Shown: one piece after another, positions 1 to 7,483 of the stretch
Numbering within the stretch: position 1 is the stretch's first letter
Layout: the number at the start of each line of letters is the position of its first letter
Assembly (NCBI GenBank): GCA_947459855.1
Contig: CANHFL010000024.1
Coordinates: forward strand, 1 to 8,645
Length of the DNA stretch: 8,645 nucleotides
DNA from: Planctomycetaceae bacterium
Lineage (GTDB): Bacteria > Planctomycetota > Phycisphaerae > Phycisphaerales > SM1A02
Direction of reading: 5' to 3'
The notes under the pieces: generated by a model
The model's database searches: none
What the model was told of the DNA's origin: nothing
The model's input: the letters and a program-made list of their open reading frames with translations, nothing else
Translations under genes and position numbers: made by a program

Positions 1-1
1 C

Positions 2-781
2 CTGGGCTCGCTGGCGTCCGACGTGCCGCGCATGGCGCCGTCGGTGGACGTGGTGCGCGTGCTGCCGGTGGATCCCGCCGGCGACGCGAACGCGGTGCAG
101 GTCGCGATGGCCGACGGCACGCCCTTCGTGCTCTCGTGGCGTCCGAAGGACGCGCGCGGCAGCGTGGTGCTGCTGACGGCGGCGATGGACCTGGCGTGGA
201 CGACGCTCCCGCTGAAGCCGCTGATGGTGCCGATGTGGCAGGAGATCGTCGCGGAGGGCCGCCGGCAGGCGACCGCGCTGCGGACCGTCACCGTCGGGTC
301 GATGCCTGCGATCGACCGTCCGGGCGTGGTGGAGCTTCGGCTGCTTGCCGCGGACGGGACGCCCGTGCCGGGCGCACGCCCCATCCCGGTCGCGTCCGGC
401 GGTCGCACCGTCACGCCGATCGAGCGTGCCGGGCTTTATGAACTGCGCGACGGCGATGGACGCGTGCAGGGCGTGCTGGCGGCGGTGATCGATCCTGCGG
501 CCGCATCGGTCGCGGTGGTCGAGCAGGATCGCCTGGCGGGCTGGCTTGGCCCGCGCTGCACATGGAGCGAAGGCGGTGCGGAAGGTGTCGCCGGCGGCAC
601 CGCGCTGCCCACGGCGCGCGACCTTGGTGGTGCGCCGATCGCGGCTTGGCTGTTCGCCGCCGCGATCCTGCTGGCGATCGCCGAATCGGTGCTCGCGAAC
701 CGCTTCTCGCACGCGACGGCGACCGCCGCCCCGGCGCGGCGCCATGATCCGGCGCGAGTGGCGGCAGGGGGTGCCGCATGA
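2..781 (+). CDS. BatA-like membrane protein, C-terminal part (5' end outside window)
   Basis: The reading frame is open from the window's first full codon (base 2) to TGA at 779-781, giving 259 visible residues. The GTG at 23 and the ATG at 32 are internal codons, not starts, because the frame continues upstream without a stop. Bases 155-238 encode a block (RGSVVLLTAAMD, then TTLPLKPLMVPMW) that I recognise from the C-terminal half of BatA-type proteins, where it follows a VWA-like domain. A beta-rich stretch follows, then a single hydrophobic helix at about 635-697 (PIAAWLFAAAILLAIAESVL) and a short Arg/Ala-rich tail. BatA proteins normally also have two N-terminal membrane helices, which would lie upstream. 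The gene overlaps the next by 4 bases (ATGA), so the two are probably translationally coupled. Family BatA is inferred from this C-terminal pattern; a generic VWA membrane protein is the alternative. No function beyond a membrane-anchored protein-interaction role can be claimed. Confidence 0.8.
   Translation: MGSLASDVPRMAPSVDVVRVLPVDPAGDANAVQVAMADGTPFVLSWRPKDARGSVVLLTAAMDLAWTTLPLKPLMVPMWQEIVAEGRRQATALRTVTVGSMPAIDRPGVVELRLLAADGTPVPGARPIPVASGGRTVTPIERAGLYELRDGDGRVQGVLAAVIDPAAASVAVVEQDRLAGWLGPRCTWSEGGAEGVAGGTALPTARDLGGAPIAAWLFAAAILLAIAESVLANRFSHATATAAPARRHDPARVAAGGAA
766..771 (+). promoter_or_regulatory. Ribosome binding site for the VWA/amidotransferase-like gene
   Basis: AGGGGG lies 6 bases before the ATG at 778, inside the end of the preceding coding region. 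It supports ATG 778 as the start and the ATGA overlap as a coupled junction. Confidence 0.55.
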
Positions 782-3102
782 TCGGCAACCCGTTCGTGCG
801 ATGGATGCTGGGCCTGCACGATGTCCCCGCCGACGCGACGGGCCTGCGCCTGGCGTGGGAACGCCAGGTGCCCACGTGGGTCGCTGCGGCCGCGATCGTC
901 GGGGCGGTGGCCATCGCGTGGATCGGCTACCGCCGCATCGCGATCGCGCCCGGGCGCCGCGTGCTGCTGGCCACGTTGCGTGCCGCGACGATCGTCCTGA
1001 TCGGCGTGCTGCTGGCTGGCCCGGTGCTGGAGCTCCCGCGCGAGCAGGTCGAGCCGGACGCGGTGATCGTGCTGGCCGACCGCAGCCGCTCGATGGACGT
1101 GCAGGACGTCGGTGCGGGTGCGGCGCGCGAGACGCGCGATGCCGCGCTGGTCCGCACCGTGCGCGACCGCGCGTTCCTCGGCACGCTCGGGCCCGAGCAC
1201 CGCGTGGCCTGGTACGGGTTTGCGGACGGAATCGTGCCGCTGGCGCGCGGGACGGACGGCATGGTCGAGCCCGGACCGGCAATGGGCGACCGCTCCCTGC
1301 TCGGCACATCCATCGAGCAGGCGCTCGCGCGTGCCGCCGGCCGGCCCGTCGCGGCCGTCGTGCTGCTGACCGATGGGCGCACCACCGATGCGCCGGACCG
1401 CGCGCTGGTCCGTCGGCTTCAGTCTGACGGCGTCGCCGTGTTCGCGGTGGCGCTGGGCGCCGATGCCGCGGTCGGCGATGCGGCCGTGGTCGAGGCACAG
1501 GCGCCGCGCCGCGCGTTCGCGAAGGACCTGGTGCCGGTCGAGGCGACCGTCGAGCGGCGCGGCCCGGCGCGCGCACGTGCGGTGCGCGTGGAACTGGTCG
1601 ACACCGCGTCGGGCGCGGTGCTGGACAGCGCCGAACTCCCCGCAGCGACCGCCGAAGGCGACGCGCCCACGCGCCAGGCCGTGCAGCTGGTCGCGAAGCC
1701 GGGCGCCGCCGGTGACGCACAGTGGGAGGTCCGCATCGCTCCCGAGGCCGGATCCGACCTGCTTCCCGCGAACGACCGCCGCGCGGTGCCGGTGACGCTC
1801 GTCGACCGCCCGGTGCGCGTGCTCTACGTCGAGGGCTACCCGCGCTGGGAGTACCGCTACCTGAAGAACCTGCTGCAGCGCGAGACGACCATCGAGAGCG
1901 CGGTGATGCTGCTCTCGGCGGACCGCGACTTCGCACAGGAGGGCAACACGCCGATCGCACGGCTGCCGCGCACGCGCGAGGAGTTCGAGCCATTCGACCT
2001 GGTGATCCTGGGCGACCTGCCGGCGACGTTCTTCACCGGCGAGCAGCTGAACGAGCTGAAGCGCCTCGTCGCCGAGCGCGGCGCCGGGCTGCTCTGGATC
2101 GGAGGCTCGCGCAGCACTCCTCGCACATGGCAAGGCACGGTGCTCGAGGACCTGCTTCCCTTCACCGGCCCGTTCGAGCTGGAGCGCGTGCCGCGCGCCG
2201 TGAACATGGTGCCCACGCCGCTCGCCGCGCGCATGGGCGTGATGCGCCTGGCCGACGACCCGAAGGCGCCGTTCCCCGACGAACTGGCGCAATCCTCGAC
2301 CGGCTGGTCGGCCATGCAGTGGGCGCAGCGCGTGCCGACCGCGGCGCTGAAGCCCGTCACGGAAGTGCTTGCGCAGAGCGCGCAGGACGTCGACGGCACG
2401 CCCGCGCCGCTCGTGCTCTCGATGCGCTACGGTGCCGGCAACGCGATGTACGTGGCGACGGACGAGGTGTGGCGCTGGCGCCACGGCCGCGGCGAGACGT
2501 ACCCCGAGCGCTTCTGGGTGCAGCTGGTGCGCGCGCTCGCGCGGCCATCGCTCGGCGTCGGACGCGAGGCGGTGCGCGTGGCGGTCGAGCCCGGACGCGC
2601 GACCGTCGGCGAGGCGGTGCGCGTCGAGGTCGAGCTTGCGCCCGGCGCGATGCCGGCATCGGTGGCGCTGGAGGCGGTGCCCGAGCAGGGCGGTGCCGTG
2701 GGCGCGGTGCCGGTCGACCTGGAGGCCAAGGCCAACGGCGGCACGTCGTTCACCGCGACCTGGACGCCGCAGGCCGAGGGCCGCTGGAAGCTCCGGCTGC
2801 GCGACGCGGCGCTTGCCTCGCGCGCGGGCGCCGAGCCGCGCGTCGAGGTGGTGCGCAGCGACCGCGAGCTCCGCGACGCCGAGGCCGATCGCCCGCTGCT
2901 GGAATCGCTCGCGCGCGACACCGGCGGCCGCGTGCTGGCGCCGGCCGACGCATCCTCGATCGCGTCGCTCCTGCCGAACCGCTCGGTCCGCACCGAGCAT
3001 CCGGTCCGCGACCCGCTCTGGAGCAGCCCGCTGGCGCTGGCGCTCGTCCTGACGCTCCTTGCCGCGGAATGGGTGCTCCGGCGCACCGTTCGGCTGATCT
3101 GA
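778..3102 (+). CDS. Membrane protein with VWA domain and cysteine-less glutamine amidotransferase-like domain
   Basis: 774 residues. Two membrane helices lie near the N-terminus (about 33-50 and 62-82). A von Willebrand factor A domain follows (about 94-235) with a complete metal-ion-dependent adhesion site: D101-x-S103-x-S105 (DRSRS), T177 (LLGTS) and D199 (LLTDG). Residues 245-340 look like a beta-sandwich. Residues 345-585 resemble the class I glutamine amidotransferase-like fold (RVLYVEGYPRWEYRYL at 347-362, FDLVILGDLP at 406-415, GLLWIGGSRS at 437-446, YGAGNAMYVATDEVWRW at 551-567). At the nucleophile-elbow position there is no cysteine, and I see none in the whole protein, so amidotransferase catalysis is unlikely. 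A second beta-rich region (590-695), a LARDTGGRVL block (711-720) as in other VWA/Bat proteins, and a C-terminal membrane helix (about 750-767) complete it. The VWA and amidotransferase-like parts are probably periplasmic, held at the membrane at both ends. The VWA suggests metal-dependent protein binding; the partner is unknown. ATG 778 is supported by an AGGGGG site. Confidence 0.9.
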   Translation: MIGNPFVRWMLGLHDVPADATGLRLAWERQVPTWVAAAAIVGAVAIAWIGYRRIAIAPGRRVLLATLRAATIVLIGVLLAGPVLELPREQVEPDAVIVLADRSRSMDVQDVGAGAARETRDAALVRTVRDRAFLGTLGPEHRVAWYGFADGIVPLARGTDGMVEPGPAMGDRSLLGTSIEQALARAAGRPVAAVVLLTDGRTTDAPDRALVRRLQSDGVAVFAVALGADAAVGDAAVVEAQAPRRAFAKDLVPVEATVERRGPARARAVRVELVDTASGAVLDSAELPAATAEGDAPTRQAVQLVAKPGAAGDAQWEVRIAPEAGSDLLPANDRRAVPVTLVDRPVRVLYVEGYPRWEYRYLKNLLQRETTIESAVMLLSADRDFAQEGNTPIARLPRTREEFEPFDLVILGDLPATFFTGEQLNELKRLVAERGAGLLWIGGSRSTPRTWQGTVLEDLLPFTGPFELERVPRAVNMVPTPLAARMGVMRLADDPKAPFPDELAQSSTGWSAMQWAQRVPTAALKPVTEVLAQSAQDVDGTPAPLVLSMRYGAGNAMYVATDEVWRWRHGRGETYPERFWVQLVRALARPSLGVGREAVRVAVEPGRATVGEAVRVEVELAPGAMPASVALEAVPEQGGAVGAVPVDLEAKANGGTSFTATWTPQAEGRWKLRLRDAALASRAGAEPRVEVVRSDRELRDAEADRPLLESLARDTGGRVLAPADASSIASLLPNRSVRTEHPVRDPLWSSPLALALVLTLLAAEWVLRRTVRLI

Positions 3103-3104
3103 AC

Positions 3105-6100
3105 ATGGAACACGGCACGCCATCCCCGAACGAGATGCCGCAGGAGCGCGTGATCGATGCGCTGCGCGCGATGCGCGCACGCATCCGCAGGCTGCTGGTC
3201 GCCGAGCGGATGGCGCAGGCGGTGACGTTCGGGCTCGCGGCGGCGCTCGCGGCGGCCCTGCTGGACTGGTCGGTGCGGCTGCCCTCGGCGATCCGCTGCG
3301 TCGAACTGGCGGCGCTGCTCGCCGGCGGTGCGTGGTGGACCTGGACGCGCGTGATCCCCGCGTGGCGGTTCCGGCCGCCGCTCGTCGAGGTCGCGCTCCG
3401 CGTCGAGCGCGCGGCGTCGGGCGCGGACCGCGGGCGCATCGCGTCGGGCGTGGACTTCGCGCAGGACCACGCGTCGGGTGCCGGCGCGCACGGCCCGCTC
3501 GGCGACGAGGTGATCCGCCGCGCCGCCGGGGCGCTGCCGGACCAGGCGCCGGTGGATGCACGGCCCGCGCGGCGCGCGGCGTTCACAGCGTTCGCCGTGG
3601 TGCTGCTGGCATGCGGTGCGGCGTTCGTGTGGCCGAACACGGCGCGCACCGCGGCGCTGCGGTTCCTGACACCGTTCGCCGACGTCCAGTGGCCGGCGCG
3701 CACGATGGTCGAGCCGGCGATGGACCGTGACGTCCACCCACGCGGCACCGCGCTCGCGCTGCGGGCCAGGCCGGTGCGCGGCGATGCACGCGAGATGCAC
3801 GTGTCGGCGCGCTACCGCCTGCTGCGCGACGGCCGCGGCGATTGGCGCGACGTGACCCTGAGCCTGCAGCCGGGCGGCTCGTTCGAGCGCCTGGTCGAGA
3901 CGGACGGCGACGCGCTCGAGGTGCAGTTCGCGACCGACGACATGGAGACGCTGCCGGTGCGCGTGGCGCTGCTGGCGCCGCCCTCGGTCGAGCGTGCGCA
4001 GGCGTCGGTCGTGCCGCCGGCGTACGCGGCAGGCATGGTCGATCCCCGCACGGTCGACCTCGGCAACGGAACCGATCGCCGTGCGACCGTGAGCCCGCCG
4101 GTGCTGGCCGGTTCGGACGTGACGATCGACCTGCGCATGCGCGGCGCGACGCCTGCGCCGGCGGCACCTGCCGACCGGGACGCGTGGCTCGGCCGCACGA
4201 TCGCGATCCATGCGGATGCCGGGACGGCGATCGTGCCGACGTTCACCGCCGACCCTGCGGACCCCGCGCATTGGCGCTTCACGTGGAAGGCCGCGGGGCG
4301 CGGCACCGTGGAACTGACGCCTGCGGGCGAACGCGGCATCCTGCCCGCCGACCGCATCGCGTTCGAGGTGCCGGCCGTCGAGGACGCGCCGCCGACGATC
4401 GCGATCACCGAACCCGCCGCCGACGAGGCCGTGACACCCGACGCGACGCCGCTGGTGGTGGCCGAGGGGCGCGACGACCTGCGCGTGGCGCGCGCGTGGA
4501 TGACCGTCGCCGGGGCCAAGGAACCCGCCACGATCGAGGGCACGCCCGGCCTGGCCGCGCGCGTCGAGGCCACGCTGCAGCTGGCGAAGCTCGGCGTGCA
4601 GCCCGGCGACCGCGTGACGGTCGTCGCCCATGCCGTGGACGCGTTCGAGTCGGGCGGCAAGCCGCGCGACCCGGTCGCCAGCTCGCCGCGGACGTTCCGC
4701 ATCATCGCGCCCACCGAGCTCACCGAGCAGGTCCGCGCGCGCCTTGGGCAGCTGCGCGACGCCGCCGGCCGCCTGCGCGAGGAGCAGGCCGGGATCGCAC
4801 GGGCGATGCGCGACGCCGCCGAGCGCACCGCGAAGGACGGCGCCGACGCCACGCAGCAGGAACGCACGCAGCTGGCCGGCACCGAGGCCCGCCTCTCCGA
4901 CCGCGTGGCCGCGTTCGAGCGGGCGCTGGCGGAGCTCGGTGGCCGTCTGGACCGCAACAAGACGGATGGCGAAGGCCTGCGGCAGTCGATCACCGAGGCT
5001 CAGGCAACCGCGACCGGCGCCGCACGCAAGGCACAGGACGCCGCGACCAAGGTGCCGGACGCCGCCGGTGCGAAGGAAGCGTCCGAACGCGCCAGCGAGG
5101 CCGAGCAGGCGCTCGCCGACCTCGAGGCCGCGCTCTCCCGCGACCGCGAAACGGCGGAGATCTCGCGGCGCATCGACAAGCTGGGCGAGCGCATCGACGA
5201 GGCGAAGCGGGCGGTGAAGGACGCCGAATCGAAGACCGTCGGCAAGTCGCGCGAGCAGCTGGACGAGGCCACGCGCGGCCAGCTGGACCGCGCCGCCCAG
5301 GCGCAGCGCGAGGCCGCGAACGAGGCACGCTCGCTGGCCGACGCGATGGAGCGTCGCGCGCGCGAGGCCGAGGCGCAGAAGCAGCCGGACCCTGCGGTCG
5401 CCAAGGCGATGCGCGAGGCCGCGAAGGAGGCGCAGGACCGCGGCCTGTCGCGGCAGCTGGACCAGGCGGCGCAGCAGACGCAGCAGAACCAGCTGCAGGG
5501 CGCGCAGCAGAGCCAGCAGGCGGCACAGGAGGCCGTCGAGGCGATGCGGCGCGCGATGCGCAACCAGCAGGATGCGCGCAGCGAGGAACTGAAGCGGCGG
5601 ATCACGTCGGTGGTGGATTCGCTGCGCGCGCTGCTCGCGGGCATCGAGCGGACGGCGCTGCCGGTCCAGGCGCTGGCCGAGGGTGACGCACCCGGCGCCG
5701 CGGAGCAGGGCGGCGCGGTGCTGCAGCTGGCGCGGAACGCGGCGGGCATCGCGCAGGAAGCCGCGGCCGGCGGACCACCGCTGCGTGCGACGGCATCCGC
5801 CGTGGCGCACGCAGCCGAGCAACTCGACGCCGCCGCGACCGCGCTGCGCGCGACGCCCGCAGACCTGGCCACCGGCCGCGATCAGCTTGAGCGCGCGCGC
5901 CAGTCCGTGCAGGAGGCGCTCGCCGCCGCGCAGAAGGCGCAGCGCGAGGCCGAGCGCGCCGCCGAGAACCGTCGCCGCGCGGAACTGCGCGAGCTCTACG
6001 CGCAGGTGCTCGAGCGCCAGCGCGCTGCACGCGCCGCCACCGAGGGCATGCTGCCGCCGCCGGGCAAGCCGCTCGACCGCCGTGCGTTCATCGAGGCGCG

Positions 6101-6668
6101 GCGGCTTGCCGCCGAGCAGGGCGTGGTGAGCGGGTTGCTGGAGAACCTCGGCGGTCGCCAGGACGTCTCGGGCAGCGCGCTGTTCTCCGCCAGCCAGGAG
6201 GAAATGCTCGGTGCATCGAAGTCCGCGGCCCAGGAACTGTCGACCGGTGCACCCAGCCGCCGCACGGTGCTGCTGCAGAAGGAGGTCGAGTCCGCGATCG
6301 CCGCGCTGATCCAGGCGCTGGAGGATCCGCCGGAGCAGGACGACCCCTTCGCGCAGCAGCCGCGCGATCCGGGCGAGCAGCAGCAACAGCAGGGCGGCGG
6401 CGGTGGTGGCCAACAGGGCATGAAGCTGCCCCCGATCGCCGAGCTCCGGCTCCTGCGCACGCTGACCCAGCAGGTCCTGGACGACACCCGCGCCGCCGAT
6501 GCCCTGCCTGCCGCGGACCGGGACGCCTACCTGGCCAGAATCGCCGCGCGCCAGCGCAGGATCATGGAACTCGGCGAGCGCTGGATGCGTTCCATGCAGC
6601 AGGAGGGCGAGCAGCCCGCTGGTGCGCCCGACGCCGACGCGCCGAAGAAGCCAGGAGCGACACCGTGA
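3105..6668 (+). CDS. DUF4175-like membrane protein with long coiled-coil, 1187 aa
   Basis: The start is ATG 3105, two bases after the preceding stop. The frame is open much further upstream, but that part is a shadow of the previous gene. No clear Shine-Dalgarno sequence precedes ATG 3105, so coupling to upstream termination is likely; the in-frame ATG at 3135 is a weaker alternative. Membrane helices lie at about 39-57, 63-82 and 158-176, the first two forming a hairpin, as in DUF4175-type proteins. Residues 195-535 are beta-rich and probably hold Ig-like domains (for example FRIIAPTELTEQ closing one at 531-542). Residues 540-850 and 900-975 are Ala/Glu/Gln/Arg-rich with heptad-like helices; 784-808 is Gln-dense. 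Near the end there is a Gln5-Gly6 tract (1092-1102), then a C-terminal helical block (KLPPIAELRLLRTLTQQVL, 1107-1125) that I recall as a recurring end motif of planctomycete homologues. The role is probably structural: a membrane-anchored, elongated periplasmic protein. DUF4175 is my best family name from architecture, not from a profile match; no catalytic motif is visible. Confidence 0.82.
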   Translation: MEHGTPSPNEMPQERVIDALRAMRARIRRLLVAERMAQAVTFGLAAALAAALLDWSVRLPSAIRCVELAALLAGGAWWTWTRVIPAWRFRPPLVEVALRVERAASGADRGRIASGVDFAQDHASGAGAHGPLGDEVIRRAAGALPDQAPVDARPARRAAFTAFAVVLLACGAAFVWPNTARTAALRFLTPFADVQWPARTMVEPAMDRDVHPRGTALALRARPVRGDAREMHVSARYRLLRDGRGDWRDVTLSLQPGGSFERLVETDGDALEVQFATDDMETLPVRVALLAPPSVERAQASVVPPAYAAGMVDPRTVDLGNGTDRRATVSPPVLAGSDVTIDLRMRGATPAPAAPADRDAWLGRTIAIHADAGTAIVPTFTADPADPAHWRFTWKAAGRGTVELTPAGERGILPADRIAFEVPAVEDAPPTIAITEPAADEAVTPDATPLVVAEGRDDLRVARAWMTVAGAKEPATIEGTPGLAARVEATLQLAKLGVQPGDRVTVVAHAVDAFESGGKPRDPVASSPRTFRIIAPTELTEQVRARLGQLRDAAGRLREEQAGIARAMRDAAERTAKDGADATQQERTQLAGTEARLSDRVAAFERALAELGGRLDRNKTDGEGLRQSITEAQATATGAARKAQDAATKVPDAAGAKEASERASEAEQALADLEAALSRDRETAEISRRIDKLGERIDEAKRAVKDAESKTVGKSREQLDEATRGQLDRAAQAQREAANEARSLADAMERRAREAEAQKQPDPAVAKAMREAAKEAQDRGLSRQLDQAAQQTQQNQLQGAQQSQQAAQEAVEAMRRAMRNQQDARSEELKRRITSVVDSLRALLAGIERTALPVQALAEGDAPGAAEQGGAVLQLARNAAGIAQEAAAGGPPLRATASAVAHAAEQLDAAATALRATPADLATGRDQLERARQSVQEALAAAQKAQREAERAAENRRRAELRELYAQVLERQRAARAATEGMLPPPGKPLDRRAFIEARRLAAEQGVVSGLLENLGGRQDVSGSALFSASQEEMLGASKSAAQELSTGAPSRRTVLLQKEVESAIAALIQALEDPPEQDDPFAQQPRDPGEQQQQQGGGGGGQQGMKLPPIAELRLLRTLTQQVLDDTRAADALPAADRDAYLARIAARQRRIMELGERWMRSMQQEGEQPAGAPDADAPKKPGATP
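5454..5528 (+). other. Glutamine-dense segment of the coiled-coil region
   Basis: These bases encode residues 784-808 of the DUF4175-like protein, in which about half the residues are Gln (RQLDQAAQQTQQNQLQ and onward), mostly as CAG codons. The segment interrupts the charged Ala/Glu/Arg coiled-coil and may be a flexible or self-associating section. It is an internal protein feature, not a separate gene. Confidence 0.6.
6378..6416 (+). repeat. Low-complexity Gln5-Gly6-Gln2 coding tract
   Basis: CAG/CAA codons (6378-6392) run into GGC/GGT codons (6393-6410) and then CAACAG. This encodes a short disordered linker between the main body of the DUF4175-like protein and its C-terminal KLPPIAEL block. 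The codons are mixed, so it is not a perfect microsatellite. Confidence 0.6.
6653..6657 (+). promoter_or_regulatory. Ribosome binding site for the Gln/Lys-rich exported protein gene
   Basis: AGGAG lies within the last codons of the previous gene, 10 bases before ATG 6668 and 7 bases before the in-frame GTG at 6665. It fits either start, so it does not settle which one is used. Confidence 0.6.
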
Positions 6669-7483
6669 TGCCACGCACGTCCAACGTCACCATCCAGCCG
6701 ATCGATGTCCGCCGTGCGCTGGCCGCGATGGTCGCGGCCGTGGGCTGCATGGCGTCTGTGGTGCGGGCCGCACCGCCGGCCGCACCGCCGGCAACGGCCC
6801 CTGCGCAAACGCCGCCTCCGGCCGCCGACAAGCAACCGCCTGCCTCCGATGAACCATCGCTCGACGAGGCCCTCGGCATCGGCGGCGCGAAGAAGCCGGC
6901 CGATGCGCCGGGCAAGGCAGACCTGGACCGCAACCTTTCGGACGCCAAGCCGCGCGACCTGCTTGGTGCCGCGCTCGACGACATGAAGAAGAGCGCGTCG
7001 CTGCTGGACGGCAAGGAGTCCGGCCTGCCGACGCAGCGCGCGCAGCAGTCGGCCGTGCGCAAGCTGGACGAGCTGATCGCGGCGGCGCAGCGGATGCGCC
7101 AGCAGCAGCAACAGCAGCAGTCCAGCCAATCGAGCCAGCAGCAGCAACAGCAGCAAGGCAAGGACGGCAAGCAGCAATCGAAGGACGGCAAGGACCAGAA
7201 GGAAGGCCAGCAGGGCGAGCAGCCGAAGCCCGAGGCCGGCAACAAGCCGCAGGAAGGCCAGCGTGGCACACAGCAGGGAGATGCCACCGCCGACGAGCCG
7301 CCTGCGGCGCTCGACCCGACCAAGGACCTGGCGCAACTGGACGAGACGCGCGCCGAATGGGGCCGCCTGCCGGCGCGCGTCCGTGAGGCCGTGCGACAGG
7401 GCATGCGCGACCCGATGAGCGCCGCCTACCGCAAGCTCACCGAGGAGTACTACCGCCGCATGGCCGAGGAGCCGAAGCGATGA
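6668..7483 (+). CDS. Exported or lipid-anchored protein with Gln/Lys-rich linker and conserved-looking C-terminal block
   Basis: 271 residues from ATG 6668, which shares its A with the preceding TGA; GTG 6665 (one residue longer, GTGA overlap) is an equal possibility. After R15-R16 a hydrophobic stretch (about 17-33) ends in VVRA-A, a plausible signal peptidase I site at residue 34. C27 in AVGC resembles a weak lipobox, so a lipoprotein is possible. Next come a Pro/Ala-rich segment (35-60), a helical region (about 80-143, with DDMKKSASLLDGKESG and VRKLDELIAAAQ), then a disordered Gln/Ser/Lys/Gly-rich stretch (145-205) with two runs of seven Gln. The C-terminus returns to order: EWGRLPARVREAV, then AAYRKLTEEYYRRMAEE (residues 230-268). 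This W-G-x-L-P ... Y-Y-R-R pattern is one I recall from proteins near Bat/VWA genes in planctomycetes. No enzymatic motif is visible. The position between the coiled-coil and toroid genes suggests a periplasmic linker or adaptor. The family has no name that I can assign with confidence. Confidence 0.8.
   Translation: MPRTSNVTIQPIDVRRALAAMVAAVGCMASVVRAAPPAAPPATAPAQTPPPAADKQPPASDEPSLDEALGIGGAKKPADAPGKADLDRNLSDAKPRDLLGAALDDMKKSASLLDGKESGLPTQRAQQSAVRKLDELIAAAQRMRQQQQQQQSSQSSQQQQQQQGKDGKQQSKDGKDQKEGQQGEQPKPEAGNKPQEGQRGTQQGDATADEPPAALDPTKDLAQLDETRAEWGRLPARVREAVRQGMRDPMSAAYRKLTEEYYRRMAEEPKR
7100..7156 (+). repeat. CAG/CAA codon repeat encoding two Gln7 runs
   Basis: Seven Gln codons (7100-7120), a short Ser-Ser-Gln-Ser-Ser spacer, then seven more Gln codons (7136-7156), mainly CAG with interspersed CAA. 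Just downstream the 12-mer AAGGACGGCAAG occurs twice (7160-7171 and 7181-7192), encoding a Lys/Asp/Gly repeat. All units are multiples of three, so slippage would change linker length without shifting frame. Confidence 0.75.
7466..7471 (+). promoter_or_regulatory. Ribosome binding site for the toroid protein gene
   Basis: GAGGAG lies 8 bases before ATG 7480, inside the end of the preceding coding region. It is the best Shine-Dalgarno match in the window and supports ATG 7480 as the start. Confidence 0.6.

Noticed and set aside
23..25. GTG as start of the first gene
   Set aside because: The frame is open to the window edge and a BatA-type protein needs several hundred more N-terminal residues, so this is an internal Val codon.
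778..3102. Calling the VWA protein an active glutamine amidotransferase
   Set aside because: No cysteine is visible at the nucleophile position or elsewhere in the protein.
1722..3104. Upstream extension of the DUF4175-like reading frame by 461 codons
   Set aside because: It overlaps the VWA/amidotransferase gene entirely and translates to an Arg/Ala-rich shadow sequence; the plausible start is ATG 3105 just after the stop.
436..3561. A 1041-codon minus-strand open frame opposite the first two genes
   Set aside because: Same composition artefact: Arg/Pro/His-rich low-quality translation, opposite well-supported plus-strand genes.
3842..5686. A 614-codon plus-strand open frame inside the coiled-coil gene
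   Set aside because: Arg/Gly/Ala-rich shadow of the true frame, with no domain features or credible start.
2427..6674. A 1415-codon open frame on the minus strand across the VWA and coiled-coil genes
   Set aside because: In very GC-rich DNA the antisense frame of a real gene often lacks stops. Its translation is Arg/Leu/His-rich without domain structure, while the plus-strand frames give clear membrane helices, a MIDAS motif and coiled coil.
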